NCBI GenBank assembly: GCA_949825065.1 | Contig: OX463862.1 | Location: forward strand, 17,271,246 to 17,335,245 | Direction of reading: 5' to 3' | Source of the DNA: Odontocerum albicorne | Lineage: Eukaryota > Arthropoda > Insecta > Trichoptera > Odontoceridae | Length of the DNA: 64,000 bases | Part shown: positions 20,305 through 31,639 of the stretch, piece by piece | Layout: the number at the start of each line of letters is the position of its first letter | Position numbering within the stretch: the stretch's first letter is position 1 | Notes under the pieces: model-generated | What the model saw: only the letters and a program-made list of their open reading frames with translations | What the model was told of the DNA's origin: nothing | Database searches by the model: none | Program-made: the position numbers and the translations under genes

Positions 20305-20405
20305 CTGCAGCCGTGGTCGAACGATCGGTACGAGTATTCACGCTAAGCAAGTGGACGCCCCAGTTTCGATTCCTGACGGATTCGCTTGATAAAGCTGATA
20401 TTCAT
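20305..20405 (+). mobile_element. tRNA-like SINE head, unassigned
   Basis: CCGTGGTCGAACGATCGG resembles an A-box region; GTTTCGATTCCTGACGG is a B-box. No tail shared with SINE-A/B/C is seen. Confidence 0.5.
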
Positions 20406-20869
20406 ATTAGATCACAAAAAAATGCCTTTCTTTATTTGTATTATATACCGCTGCATAACACTACAACACAGATTAGGCAATCAGTATGGCCATTGTATGA
20501 ATTCCATATGACTTACTTTTGAATATTTACAATGGTAAAGTAATGAAGTTGTTCTTGGCGGAATTGATTAAATATGTTATTTAAGTTTCTTATTGTATTG
20601 GATTTGACTTATTTTGGATATTCGTTTTCTGTTGTATAACACTGTTTACTCTCCTGTTATAAAGTCTGGCCAATCATATATCTTTCAGAATTTGGTTCAC
20701 CTGTATAAAATAAATATAAGAAAATTTATAGATTTCCCCATTCAAACGGAAATTGTAAAATGTATTTAAATTAATTATATTGTAGTTAAATTAATTAAAT
20801 CAATTCTGCACTAGAACTAAGTCAATCGGGCAACACAACATAAAAACTCAAACCGGACAGTATAAAAAT

Positions 20870-21285
20870 CTCCTAAAATGATAGTCCACAACAGTGTTTG
20901 AGTGTCAACTTTGATGTATCCGCCATATTTACCATGATCAATGATGTACAAAAAATAATGAAAATATGTAAGTAAATTTATTGAAGTGAAACGTTACTGT
21001 GAAAAAGGCTGAAATATGCCGAAAAAATGCTCTAAAAATGGGTGCACTGAGAAAAATAGATGTGATGGATGAGAATGAATGATAGATAATGGAATGACGT
21101 GATTAAGAATGAATAAGAACTTAACGTTGATCTATTAAGTAAGAGCAAGAGGAGCATCGTGAGATAGTTTGGGCATAACTAATGAATGTACTTAAAACAA
21201 ATAATCAATTCGAATGCGAGTGGGTGGCGTATTAGAGGAAGACCAAAGAAAGTGTGCTTGAATCAAGTGAATGATAATAACCAAC
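20870..21285 (+). pseudogene. ERT-A LINE fragment, 5' piece
   Basis: Sequence from a decayed LVPTLMY/YGSE region through MRMNDR, a WFGHN-like block and then RGRPKKVCLNQVNDN (21236-21280). It stops at about 21285 and the 3' end of an ERT-A copy appears at about 22005. Confidence 0.7.
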
Positions 21286-22004
21286 TACAAAACAAGTTGA
21301 GTTTAAAAATAGAGAGTTGGTGGCTGCGACCATCAGATCAAGAACATCTCCGCAATTGCATATGTTTAGAAAAAGCATACTTGTTGAAAAAAAAATGCAA
21401 AAGCTCACCAAGGGAAGATGAACTGCAAATAAATCTATGGTTCATACGTGTATATGAACACTTCATACATAAACTACACTATACTTAACACTTGCCTTAC
21501 TGTGCTAAAAAATTCCGTGAGCCACGGTGCTGGACGCTAAGAGTACAGTGAAAAATGTATATTTTAAATTTAAATTATGCAAAATCTGCTAGGTTATTTT
21601 TTGTAATTAGCTATAAAAATAATTTTAGTATGTATTAAAACGTCAAATAATCAAATAAAATACAAGTCCTGGCCATTCGCTATCCATCACAGGGTGGCAA
21701 GTGTTTAAGTCGAATATGTTACTATTACGTATTGGAATATCTGCAAATGTTTATTTGTAGTTCGTCTTGTCTAGGTAAGTTTTCTGCGGCTTTCTTACCA
21801 AATATGTTTTTCTAAAAATATGCAGATACTGAGAAGTACCCAATATAACGGCCCCAGCCACTACCATCATATCCTTATACTTAATTTATGTATATTATAT
21901 ACTGTCAATAATAGTGGTTTTAAGTTCCGAGCTGAAGTGCCTTTGAGGAGAGTCTGCTCTATAAATGACACTTTAAATTGTACTTTTATTGTAATATTTT
22001 CAGT
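21286..22004. repeat. Sequence separating two ERT-A pieces; contains an unclassified dispersed repeat
   Basis: The 700 bases between ERT-A pieces include a block (about 21770-22004) with TTTTCTGCGGCTTTCTTACC, AATATGTTTTT and GAGGAGAGTCTGCTCTATAA. These recur in order at 36900-36935 and 37270-37395, where they surround an ERT-G insertion. No frame with a recognisable domain is present. It may be an inserted older element. Confidence 0.5.
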
Positions 22005-22135
22005 CCGAGAAATCGTAGGAGTATGGATGCAGAAGAGGCAAAATATGTGAGTAGCGAAAGGAAAATCTGGTGCTATCTTCTCTTTGCCTGCCCCGACAGA
22101 GAAATGATGTGATTTTATGTACTCGTATGTATAAA
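22005..22135 (+). pseudogene. ERT-A LINE 3' end
   Basis: GAAATCGTAGGAGTATGGAT and TTTGCCTGCCCCGACAGAG give the ERT-A C-terminus. Probably the continuation of 20870-21285. Confidence 0.7.
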
Positions 22136-22334
22136 TAAACAAGATATTTACTGTACATAAGAACTGATTAAATAATATAATTATTTCTATAGGAATTGGG
22201 TCATTTTGATCGTTAAGCCAGTTTGCCTTTGGCTATTTATATAAACTAGATTTTGAATATTTTCCATTTATTCGTTGTTGTTATTTGTTGATAATGCGAT
22301 AATGCAACAAAATTACAGACCACACAATCGATGA

Positions 22335-22405
22335 CTTTCACGGTGGCTTAGTGGTTAAAATATTGGATTGAGACCTAGATTCGAGAATCAGCGTATACAA
22401 TTCAA
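22335..22405 (+). mobile_element. tRNA-like SINE head, degenerate
   Basis: CACGGTGGCTTAGTGG is a good A-box region. The B-box (GATTCGAGAATC) is weak. No tail seen. Confidence 0.5.
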
Positions 22406-22588
22406 AATAAGATTCTGATGTGTTTATATTTGTACCTGAGAAGAACAAGATTGGTTCGTGCGTTTATATGATTAGATTTATAGGTTCAAATTTAGGTCAG
22501 TCAACTATCTAATAGTAGCAGTTGGTGTTACTTGATGAATCTGTGCAATGCTCTAAATTCGTTAATTTAATCGTATGCCGTTGTCGTA

Positions 22589-22828
22589 CACTCAAAGATC
22601 GAAATCTTAATTTTTTTGTGAGACAAATAAGTAACTGCCCAAATGCCCTCCTTCACTGGTAGCCACACACCTGAGTGTGAAAAGAATACTAGGGACGACG
22701 GACTTAAGGTCCGACGTCACGGGAGAAGCATAATGATTCTCAGCACAGTAAATATACTTATAAAGTGGCTTAATACCTGGAGTTTATTAGCCTAACAAGT
22801 TGCAAATACTTTTACACAAAACTTCGAA
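22589..22828 (+). repeat. RepE dispersed repeat, copy 1
   Basis: Blocks AGATCGAAATCTT, CACACACCTGAGTGTG, AGGGACGACGGACTTA, a GGAGTTTATTAGCC block and TTTTACACAAAACTTC occur in the same order at 57562-57894. They occur in reverse complement at 54476-54800 and partly at 23470-23635. No coding sequence or terminal repeats seen. Confidence 0.7.
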
Positions 22829-23049
22829 TCGTTGTGATTTAAGGCTGTTAAACCATGGGATCTTTAACGGCAATTTTTTAGCTTCAATATTGTTCCTTTA
22901 GCACTTTTTAATTTTTGCGATTATCTGAATCAATACCCAGATTATAATTGTAGTACTGCGATGATAATCGGCTCAATAATTTCCGAAGCAATCTCCATTC
23001 AGCCCCTCTTTCGGACCTTAAATCCATCGTTGTCATTATTTCCTTTTAT
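22829..23049. other. Unannotated stretch
   Basis: Nothing recognised between RepE and the L2-like copy. Confidence 0.45.
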
Positions 23050-23469
23050 TGATTTATAAATTTAACACTTCTGGTGGGGTAACCAGACAAAAGTAAATAA
23101 AGCAAGCTACATGGTCGCAAAAAAATATTTAAAAGATTATTCATATTTACTAAATTTATTGACTTACATATATAAAAGTAAAAGTGAGATATCATTATTC
23201 AAAGGAAAAGGAAAGGATGGGGAAGAGAGAAGAAAAATCAGGAATGAAACGTGTTATATTACTGACTAGATATGAAGAGTTTTTTCAGTTGCTTCTTAAA
23301 GCATGCCAAGGACGGAGCGAGTTTAACATTGGTCTGTAACTGGTTTCAGAGTCTCGCATAGAGAGTAAAGGACGATGTAAAAAAAAGAGCGGTGAACTGG
23401 GAAGGCCAATAAATAATCTCTGTCTGAGTGTAACGCAAGTCCATGATCGAAAATACCTTTTTACACGGG
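23050..23469 (-). mobile_element. L2-like LINE 3' end with readable C-terminus
   Basis: On the minus strand, 23345-23283 reads NQLQTNVKLAPSLACFKKQL, just after a stop that replaces an expected tryptophan. CR1/L2-type LINE proteins end in WN.LP..VR.APSL..FK..LK, so the family is clear. Then come a short C-terminus, the 3' UTR shared with the 4.15-kb copy and a tail near 23080. Bases 23346-23469 are upstream coding remnants. Confidence 0.85.
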
Positions 23470-23635
23470 AGGAGTTCCTTAAAACATTTCTTTCTTCGTC
23501 ACTAAGTGATATCGCGCTCGATATCGATAAATTTTGCTGTTTTATTATGATCACAAATGGATGGGGATTTATTTTGTCACATATATTAGCGTGTGTGGTG
23601 GTGGGATGAAACTGAGCTGAACTGTTTAGGGTGAT
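23470..23635 (-). repeat. RepE dispersed repeat, partial copy 2
   Basis: TTTCTTCGTCACTAAGTGAT, ATCGCGCTCGATATCG and GGTGGTGGGATGAAACTGAG followed by CTGAACTG match the outer parts of the RepE copies at 54.5 and 57.6 kb in reverse orientation. Confidence 0.6.
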
Positions 23636-23639
23636 TTGA

Positions 23640-24090
23640 TATTTTTCTTGTAATAGTTGACTAATGTATTTACGGTAACGAAGATCTCCCTTTATACTAA
23701 TAGACTGTTAGCTAAGTATCTTATGATGATGTTGATGATGTGACAATAAAACTAACAAAAAAGAGGAAGCAATAAATACCAACACAATGGAAACAGATCC
23801 TAGATATATGTTGGCATGAAACTAAGACAGGACCGCAACATTATCTGCACCCCAACAAATCGAAGCCCACGCACTTGAGGAGTTTGCAGTGGAACCGGTT
23901 GTATATATAATGTTCCGCTGGATACATTAGTCAGATGTGTGAAGAAATTGTACTGTAGTTCATTTATTCATTTTATGCATCTTTACTTCAAGTTCAAGAC
24001 AGAAAAGTGGAAATATACTCTATATTCAGCGAATTGCAACAGAAAATATAATCAATGGAGCACCAAGATAAAACGCATTATTGTTTCACA
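23640..24090. other. Unannotated stretch
   Basis: I recognise nothing on either strand. Confidence 0.5.
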
Positions 24091-24094
24091 TTTT

Positions 24095-24265
24095 ATTTAT
24101 AGTTAAGGCATTAATATTGTGGAGGTTTAAAGACACTGTAATTTGTTTTTATCAAACACTGTATATTCCATTTTATATAACGGTATAACCCTACCGGTTT
24201 CAAGGTTTTCACCTCATCATCAGGGGAGCACTCGCCTGATGATTATTAAACAAATTACAAAGTAC
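24095..24265. mobile_element. FB foldback element, copy 4 (one arm nearly complete)
   Basis: Left tail TTAAGGCATTAATATTGTGG, then ATCAAACACTGTATATTCCA, the CCTACCGGTTTCAAGG block and CCTCATCATCAGGGG. On the minus strand this arm gives CTGATGA, a perfect AGGU-GAAA-ACCU hairpin, UGAAAC, and a 5-base-pair CGGUA/UACCG hairpin followed by UUA. The second arm is reduced to a few bases (CCTGATGATTATTAAACAAA). Confidence 0.7.
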
Positions 24266-24600
24266 TATTGTATTACACTATCCTTGTATAAATTGACGAA
24301 TTTAACCTGGAGAGCTTATTGCCACGTAGAAATCTCTCCGAATAAATCGGAAAAATTATATCTCCCTTTACATGAAAGGGAATGTTCGGGTGATTGTCCG
24401 TCTTTGTGGGGTTTATGGGCATATGCTCTTGTTTGTGTTCATGGATTTCGTGCGGATGGATAGTCATTTGAATGATTTATACGACCATGTAACTTGCTTA
24501 ATTTACATTTGTCTGGTTGGTTGGAAGATATTGCAGCCTGGCAATAAGCTCGCCAAAATTATTTGCAGTAAAGGTGTTAAATGAATAAATATAAATAAAT
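24266..24600 (+). mobile_element. L2-like LINE 3' end, plus strand, with an inverted tail fragment
   Basis: From about 24360 the plus strand carries the L2-like 3' UTR (GGTGATTGTCCGTCTTTGTG, ACCATGTAACTTGCTTAATT), TTGGTTGGAAGATATTGCAG, CTGGCAATAAGCTCGCC and an AAATAAATATAAATAAATAG end. A short oppositely oriented tail piece lies at 24300-24350 (GCTTATTGCCACGTAGAAAT). The open frames here are UTR-derived. Confidence 0.7.
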
Positions 24601-25150
24601 AGTATTCTTCTTAATATTATTCATCATATCATCAGTAGGTTCACATCCAACTAGTCTAGGACTTGCAATTCCCTGGTTAGAAGACAGGTTTCCTACCATC
24701 TAGATTCAGTTCTACAGATAATTAAAAAAAAAACTTGAAATATGATAAAGACAATTGAAAAAGATATTTGTATTAATGATGAAAATTATCTTTTTTAACT
24801 AAAATTATTTAAGAACTGGAAAAGACTTGGTGAGTAAATTACTTTTTATATCAAAGAAAGTGAGACAACCCATCTTAAGAAACATTGAAAATGACGGTTA
24901 AGTTTGACAACCTGGACAAACAGCTCGGTGCTTGAGAAGCCGTAAAAAGTAACCTCTTCAGAAGTGCATGTCATCTCATCTGTCCAGAGTAAAACCACTT
25001 CAATACTGTTGAAGACAAATGCTACTTAGCAGTTTATATAAATAAATCAATATTTTCTTTTCTGTTAACAAAACATCCAGGACCATCTCTAGGAAATTTG
25101 GCTAAAGGGTAAAGAAATAAAGCTAATTAAAAAGGTTAAAGAAAGATCAA
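24601..25150. other. Unannotated stretch
   Basis: Nothing recognised. Confidence 0.5.
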
Positions 25151-25179
25151 GCATGGATTCTTTTGAAATTTATTTAGGA

Positions 25180-25345
25180 AGATGTCCATGGTCGCGCGGC
25201 CATGTACTATACTTCCGTGCGGAAGGTCGTCGGTTCGAACCCCAAGTTGTGTTACTCCTCTCAAATGATACAGGCATTTTTTTGTCTAATATTCGAGGAT
25301 ATAACAATACCTATAACTTCGGTCATATCTATTATTTCAAAAAGA
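25180..25345 (+). mobile_element. SINE-B, well-preserved copy
   Basis: Head: GCGCGGCCATGTACTATAC, CTTCCGTGCGGAAGGTCG and B-box GTCGGTTCGAACCCC. Body: GATACAGGCATTTTTTTGTC, TAATATTCGAGGATATAACA and ATAACTTCGGTCATATC. The same order is found at 12.68, 50.49 and 57.95 kb. Length about 165 bases. Confidence 0.75.
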
Positions 25346-25419
25346 GAAAAAGCCTTTCGTTAATATCCAATTCTTGGATGATAGAAACGTTGTTGCGGTT
25401 CGTGGGATGCTAATTGCTA

Positions 25420-25555
25420 ATAAAGCTATTGCCATGAGGTAATTTGTTCCAACCAGCCTGAAAGATGTGAAAACCCTTAAAATAAATTAGGCAACAAAGA
25501 TAATCAAACCCGCGGACTGGGAGCCAGTCGTGTTACCATCATAGGGCATGAAGAT
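25420..25555 (-). mobile_element. SINE-A, degenerate
   Basis: Minus strand: a decayed head region with GCGGGTTTGATTATC at 25515-25501 and a tail with TGGTTGGAACAAATTACCTC, ATGGCAATAGC. It is diverged but keeps the head-body-tail order. Confidence 0.55.
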
Positions 25556-26265
25556 GTTAAAATATTAAGGAAATCTGACAGTTTTTTTAGTGTACTCGTA
25601 ATTGCAATATTTGGCACCTGAAGCAGTTACATATATTACCTATGTATATTTAGTTACTATAAACGGCTCTGTCTACAAGTGTTATGACTTATCTTTGAGA
25701 ATGTATGCTTTTAGTCGATTTTAAAGTGTTGAATTTTCTCCTTAGCAAATATTTAATCTCAAACAGTTATCAAGTGCAAAAACCTTTGTGAATTTTGAGT
25801 ATCCATTGAGAATATATTTTAAATAAAAGACATTGTGAAGTCAATGTACTATCAAATGTGTCATACTTTTAATAAAAACATATGGTATGGAAATATAGTT
25901 TTTTGTACCAGGTTCGTACTTTTCCCTCATTATAGATAGTTCACTTCTTTTTTTAGAATGACGGCGTGCTCCCTTGACGGAAAAAACCCTCCCCACAACT
26001 TCAAAAACTCTTGCTCATTTGTTTCTACTTCAATAATAATACCATTCAGTAAAAATACACATATGACGTTTGTACAAAACAAAAAGTCAACCATTATATG
26101 TGAAAGAAAAGGATTTTCAAAGCTTCAATGAAAATGTCAACCCGTTTCACCGATAGAAACCCCGCCAATCTGAAATATGTTATTAAAAAAATTTGCCATA
26201 TCATATAATTATATAGAATAAAATGGTAAAATAGGTGCAAGGCCTTAAGGTAACATACTATACAA
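25556..26265. other. Unannotated AT-rich stretch
   Basis: Nothing recognised on either strand. Confidence 0.5.
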
Positions 26266-26417
26266 GTACCCGGCGGTAAGTAATACACATCGTTTGTTGA
26301 GCGTCGTCTCTGTCGCACGATGCGCTAACCGCATCGTGACTACGATACTGGACTGTTAGTGCATCGTGCGACAGAGACGACGTTTACAAACGATGTGTAT
26401 TACTTACCACTGGGTAC
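26266..26417. repeat. Large hairpin, 63-64-base arms
   Basis: Left arm 26266-26329 and right arm 26355-26417 are inverted copies with about five differences across a 25-base loop. Shared blocks include GGTAAGTAATACACATCGTT and CGTCGTCTCTGTCGCACGAT. The arms have higher GC than their surroundings. It could be a small MITE or a fossil inverted duplication; no target duplication is evident. Confidence 0.9.
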
Positions 26418-28010
26418 TGTACTTCCATATTCGAGTTTCACCCACAAGTCCAACAAGAGAGGAAATACCTAAAATAGGTTCAAACTTTTAAATAATCCTT
26501 GGTGAAAATAAATTCCTAAAAATATATCCTCGAAATACTGTACTCGTAGTATGCTAAGTTTATAACATTTATTTTTCCTGCTATTGGTTAAAAAATAATG
26601 TAGTTATAATTTGAGTACTTACAAATAATAGTTAACTGCAAAATGTCAAAAGTCACTAACCTGAAAATAAAGGAAAAAAGATTAAAAACAAATTATACAA
26701 AAAATATAGACCGGTGCTCTTAAAAATACCTCAGGGTTTGCTAAACTGGGCCATTTGAACATATCCTGTTCATCATTCAATCGTCATATTTTTTGTAAAT
26801 TTTCAAATTACATTAACAGTATTACCGGTAAAGAGTGGCTGGCAAATAGTATACTTGTTTTTTTCATAATTAACTATTCGATTTTATACATAATTTAAGA
26901 GATCATTCCATCTAAATATATTTAGTGGCTTTTAAGAGCTGCTTTTTATACAATAAATCTAAAAATTAAACGCTCCGGAGATATTATTTCATAACGAAAC
27001 TGTGCTATGAAAGTTTTGTTTTGTAAAAAATCAGATTACGTTCCGTGTTTGGTTCGTCTGAAAAAACCTACGTTTCGAAGACATTCAAATCGCTATCACG
27101 AAAAAAATACCAAATATAAATTAAATTATTCGGTAATGTTTTCGTAATATTGCAATTACATTGCGAATATAGAGCGTATAATGAGGAGTTGCTGGACATG
27201 ATTTATTTTGTGTAGTTAGAATTGTGTATATGTGTATTAGGATGTGAATGATTTAGCTGAATATTTTAATTTTCAAAGCAATTATACTTTTTTTTTGTTT
27301 AAGAAATGAGACCACTTCGATACAAGTCGTCCCTGGTAAAGTGGTTATCTATATCCATAAAATAGAGAGTTTTTTGCATTATTGTATATTTTACTCTACA
27401 TTTCGCCTGTATTAAACGATATAAATTGTAAATATTGTATTGTAAAAAGTGCGAAGCCTTTCAAAAATGGACTCTTTTAAACTAAAAGAACACGACCTTA
27501 AAACATAATATGAAATATTCAAACGTTCTTATTCGTTAGTTATTGGTATACAAAGACGAGCTCAGTTTGAAGTGCATGTTGGAGGTTTCAGAGGAAAAAA
27601 AAATATACTAGTAGTGCAGTAGAAAGGAAAATGCAAAAGAGGACGCGACCTTCAAAATGCAGATGAATACAAAACAAATCAGCTATTACAACTGTTTAAG
27701 AATATAAACAATCAATTAGTAGTATAAAAAGGTATAAACAGTTCCAAGAACATCACATGTTCCAAGTGCCAGAATCAGGGAGAGTCTATATAAATCTCTG
27801 ATCACTTTCAGTCACGTAGAACAGTTCGTGAAACCCATTGGAAATGACAGCAGAACCATTTCATAACGCAGAGTGAATATTGATGACTTATTTTAATTAT
27901 GTGATTTCTTTGGATATACATACGAGTAAGTGTGACATACATTGTTGCTGGTCTAATTTCGTTTTTCGTTTCACTTGTATTTGTGTATATTTTAGAGATA
28001 AGCACAGATA
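26418..28010. other. Unannotated AT-rich stretch (about 1.6 kb)
   Basis: This is the longest stretch free of recognisable repeats. I see no gene, RNA or shared element. It may be unique intergenic or intronic DNA. Confidence 0.5.
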
Positions 28011-28011
28011 G

Positions 28012-28100
28012 AGAACGATATCGAGAGGCGTTCAAGAAACATGTTCAATGGTGCATTAACAACTCAACAGTTGATTTCTAAACAAAAAAGGTTCAATACA
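28012..28100 (+). pseudogene. ERT-A LINE, short internal fragment
   Basis: One frame reads NDIERRSRNMFNGALTTQQ, matching the DIERRVNAGN.(F/V)NGAL segment seen at 7.15 kb. It stops after KRFNTL. Both ends are truncated. Confidence 0.6.
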
Positions 28101-29035
28101 TTGTGAACAAATAATATTAATTATGGCACCTCTCATTGTTACCTATTTCTGGGTCTATGTCTGAAAGACGTTACTTCAGGGGGGAATATAACATAATTAG
28201 AAGAAAAAAATTGTACCAAATCGATTCAATACGATGAATTTTATGATAGGACTTTTGCCATTGTTGATCCCACAACATGCAAATGTCTGCCTCACAGTGT
28301 TCAAGTTACGGGTTTCGTGTGCAGCGTTAGGAAGCACATGAATACATCCTTTTATGTAAGTTATTATAAAAAAGTATTATAATTTATGAGCACTACACAC
28401 ATACACTAAAGGTAAATGTTCCAGCTAAAGGTGAATGTTTTACTATCATATTCGTATGTCGTAAAATCTACAAAAGTTTCTTTATACTTCGTCTTTCCTT
28501 GGTCTTTTTTAATGGTTTTACCTGTATGCTCTTAAATAAATAAATTAATTAATCAAACTCGAAATATAAGTAGAAATCTGTTTTGTGAACCAATTCCAAT
28601 GATTCTCTATGTCGCATTTGGACTATGGCTTCCACTTCTGATGGTATTAATGTTCATCTCTGTTTGTAGTTATTTATGTACATGAATTCGAATAATTGCT
28701 TCTCTTATACATAAAATTTAATATTAAAAAAATAATTACGTAATGTTTGAAAATACGTCTCAATTCATTATTTGATAAGAACAACAGTTTTTCCCAAGAT
28801 GTATACATATAACTGGTCAGTTAGTTGCCAATTGCCAGAAGACAGTTGCCATCTGCCAGATGATGAAGCAGAAGTCCTTGAAGATGACACCTTTGTCACA
28901 ATGCAATGAACCAGATCGTTTTTTTTACAACTGCCTCAGCAGTCATCATCCACAGAAACGATTTGTTACACTGAGATTAAAAGATAAATCGAGTCAAAGA
29001 TAGCAAACCATTTTATAAAAATGATAATATTTTAT
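28101..29035. other. Unannotated stretch
   Basis: Nothing recognised. A patch at 28826-28900 contains two TTGCCA-rich repeats (AGTTGCCAATTGCCAGAAGA and AGTTGCCATCTGCCAGATGA). Confidence 0.5.
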
Positions 29036-29039
29036 TCAT

Positions 29040-30015
29040 TAAAATTTTCATCATCACAATAACACCATGCCCATTCCCCTATTGGGGTAGGTATAGATAA
29101 TATATCTCCACTACATTATGTTACCTCACACTTTTCGCTTCTGCGGCATCCCGACACCTTGTCATGCATACTCACATATTGTCAAGTTTTTTTTTAAATT
29201 TTCCTCTTTCAGAACTTGATATATTGATGACTCAATCATTTCAACGATACATACATACATATCAACACGCCATGTATCTTGAGGGGTAGGCAGAAATAAA
29301 AGATCTCCAATTTTTTTTATACAAGCACATGCCCTTTGATTCCTCTACATTCATAAGTCATACACAATGTTTTATTGTTTAGAATTCTCACTTGACAATT
29401 TTTTTTAATCTGTTCCATTTGATCCAGTCATGCTTTCCTCGGTGTGACTTTTACACGCACACCTTGCACTTCTGACTTGTATACTTGTTTAGTTATTCTT
29501 TCGTCATTCATTCTCGCCATATGTCCAAACAATATTAAAGATCCTTCATTTTACTTAAAACATAAATTTTATTCATGCATTCTTTTCTGACGTCTTCGTT
29601 TCGCCTTATTTAATACATTGACACTACACATTTTTTCCTTAGTCCACGCATCTTCACAACATTAATATTATTTCTATCATTCTTCCGCAAAATCAAGATT
29701 AATTTCGGGCATGTGAGCACCAACTCACTATTGTGTTTTATCATATTTGCTATTTTTGTTACAGCGCGGTTGTTGTATATAACATTAAGTGTTTCGTTTA
29801 CCTTGTTCCTTATCGCTACCCTTTTTTAAATGTACCCCTTCAATTCGTCAATCAAAGGAAACATACTGCCCAGATAATAAAACTCATCAACCTGCTCCAG
29901 TTTCTCTGAGCTAATCCACACATCGCACAATTTTTTCTCACACTCCTTTCTGTAATCATAACCTTTGATTTCGCTACATTCATTTTCGAATATTTTACTA
30001 AATATCATATATCTT
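29040..30015 (-). pseudogene. ERT-A LINE fragment, post-RT region to 3' end
   Basis: The minus-strand frame 30008-29826 reads CDVWISSEKLEQVDEFYYLG then SMFPLIDELKGYI, the best-preserved EKLEQVDEF.YLGSMF motif in the window. The rest runs leftward through decayed WFGHV and RP.K.WLDQ blocks. Two ERT-A-like termini, at about 29270-29300 and 29060-29090, suggest two overlapping 3' ends. Confidence 0.8.
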
Positions 30016-30029
30016 AAATCGCTTTCATT

Positions 30030-30135
30030 TTCAAATCATAACCATCATGAAAATCGAACCCAAAACTTTCATGTCATGAAAATCGAAATAAAATTTTCAT
30101 GTCATTATGAAAATCGAACCCAAAACTTTCAGATG
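30030..30135. repeat. Tandem repeat, three copies of about 37 bases
   Basis: TCATGAAAATCGAACCCAAA, TCATGAAAATCGAAATAAAA and TTATGAAAATCGAACCCAAA each end with CTTTCA or TTTTCA. The unit resembles a SINE-A B-box (antisense ATCGAACCC), so it may derive from the SINE next to it. Confidence 0.8.
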
Positions 30136-30172
30136 GAAGTCAAAAATTTTAACATTAGGCTACGGAGGTCGT
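30136..30172 (-). mobile_element. SINE-A head, truncated
   Basis: Minus strand begins CGACCTCCGTAGCCTAATG and runs into the tandem repeat above, which holds the B-box-like sequence. Confidence 0.6.
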
Positions 30173-30335
30173 CATTAAGTTATTGGGAGGCTGCATTAAG
30201 TTAACAAAGAGACAACTACATGTCTGCATTTGCATTAAGTGTAAAATGCAGCTCCCAGAACCAGTATATAGGTATTTATTTTACTGCCCTGTACACCAAG
30301 GCGATTAACACTTTGGTCACGAACTTAATTTATTA
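30173..30335 (+). repeat. Direct repeat, copy 1 of 2
   Basis: Blocks GCTGCATTAAGTTAACAAAG, AGACAACTACATGTCTGCAT and ATTAACACTTTGGTCACGA recur at 30895-31060 in the same order and orientation. Unknown nature. Confidence 0.65.
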
Positions 30336-30639
30336 TTTTGAAATATAATATTTTGAATTGAATAACACTTTCATTAAATACAGATGATCTATAGTATGTC
30401 TAAAACAAGTTATTCGATTCATTGGACATATTGTTCGTGGCCAAAGATACAGTTACAGAAGCTTGTGGTCACTAGAAGCGTGGAAATAGGAATATATCTA
30501 AGAGGAACTAATCAAGTGAGAGACGCGACAGGACTTGACTTGACAACTACTTTTAAAACTAGAAATGAGTAATCAAGGACTATCATGAAAGTCCCTATGC
30601 TCAGTCATAATTACGAATAATGATGATGATATATATAGT

Positions 30640-30800
30640 ACAACCTAGCGGATTTATTGGTATGTTGAAATCTCTTGTAACCAACAATTAAAACCTTTTA
30701 AACAACTCTTAAATGAAAATTAGACAGGTAAACTTAAAAAAAAATTGGGTATCAACGGAAATCGAACCCGCATTCCTCGGGTACGACAAGCTAAAACAAC
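30640..30800 (-). mobile_element. SINE-A, moderately preserved
   Basis: Minus strand: B-box GCGGGTTCGATTTCCG, then body, then the tail with TTGGTTACAAGAGATTTC and AATAAATCCGCTAGGTTGTA. The A-box end is degraded. Confidence 0.65.
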
Positions 30801-30894
30801 GTAGGTTTTATAGGAAAACGCGTATTCTTAGATCTCTCGGGTTAAAATTGGAGAAATTAATTTTTTAAGAATAATTTTCACTGACCGAACTGTC

Positions 30895-31062
30895 CGTTTA
30901 TGCAATTAGATATTATGATGCTGCATTAAGCGAATGTAAGAGACAACCACATATCTGCATTTGCATAAAGTGCATAATGCAGTTTTCAGAACTATTACCT
31001 TTATTTCACAGCGAGACTATTAACACTTGATTAGACCATTAACATATTGGCCACGATTATTT
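30895..31062 (+). repeat. Direct repeat, copy 2 of 2
   Basis: Carries GATGCTGCATTAAGCGAATG, AGACAACCACATATCTGCAT and CATAATGCAGTTTTCAGAAC, matching 30173-30335. The two copies flank a SINE-A and unrelated DNA. Confidence 0.65.
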
Positions 31063-31365
31063 CTGCGAATGAACTTCAAAACAGCGGAATTTGAGTATAA
31101 AGCGAATACCAGTTGGTTTAAATTTATTTGATTTATTCGTAAGGTATTCCTCAACATATCTGAATTGGTAATGCTAAGATATTGAAGAGCGTTGCCAGGA
31201 AACAATATTCTCTTCGATTCTGTTAATCGAGACGAAATGTTTTAGAACCTCTGAAATGTTTTAGAAACATTATTGAATATTGAATCCGATTTCCGTGAAA
31301 ATAAAATAAAAGTGACGTACAAATGATCTCCGTATTGTAACAGATTTTGAGAACAACATTTCAGA
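31063..31365. other. Unannotated stretch
   Basis: Nothing recognised between the direct repeat and FB copy 5. Confidence 0.45.
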
Positions 31366-31367
31366 AT

Positions 31368-31575
31368 ATTTATATTATTTATAGTTAAGGCATTAACATT
31401 GTAAAGGTTTAAAGACATTGTAATTTGTTTTTTTCTTATCAAACACTGTTTATTCCACTTTTATAACGGTATAACCCTAACGGTTTCAAAGCTTTCCCCT
31501 CATCATCAGGGGAGCACAAACAAGACTATTTTGTGCTCCCAGTCTTGTTTGTGCTCCCCGACAGCGACTGGTGAC
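31368..31575. mobile_element. FB foldback element, copy 5 (left arm plus partial centre)
   Basis: Left tail TTATAGTTAAGGCATTAACA, then TATCAAACACTGTTTATTCC, CCCTAACGGTTTCAAAGC and CCTCATCATCAGGGG. The centre has an imperfect duplication of a CTTGTTTGTGCTCCC block. The right arm is lost. Confidence 0.65.
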
Positions 31576-31639
31576 GCTCTCAATAGATAAGTTCATGGAT
31601 ACTGTACTAAAAACATTCTTAATTCACGATACAAACATA

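Noticed and set aside
28826..28900. TTGCCA-rich patch as an FB or hammerhead relative
   Set aside because: Contains GATGATGAAG but lacks the GAAAC partner and the inverted arms.
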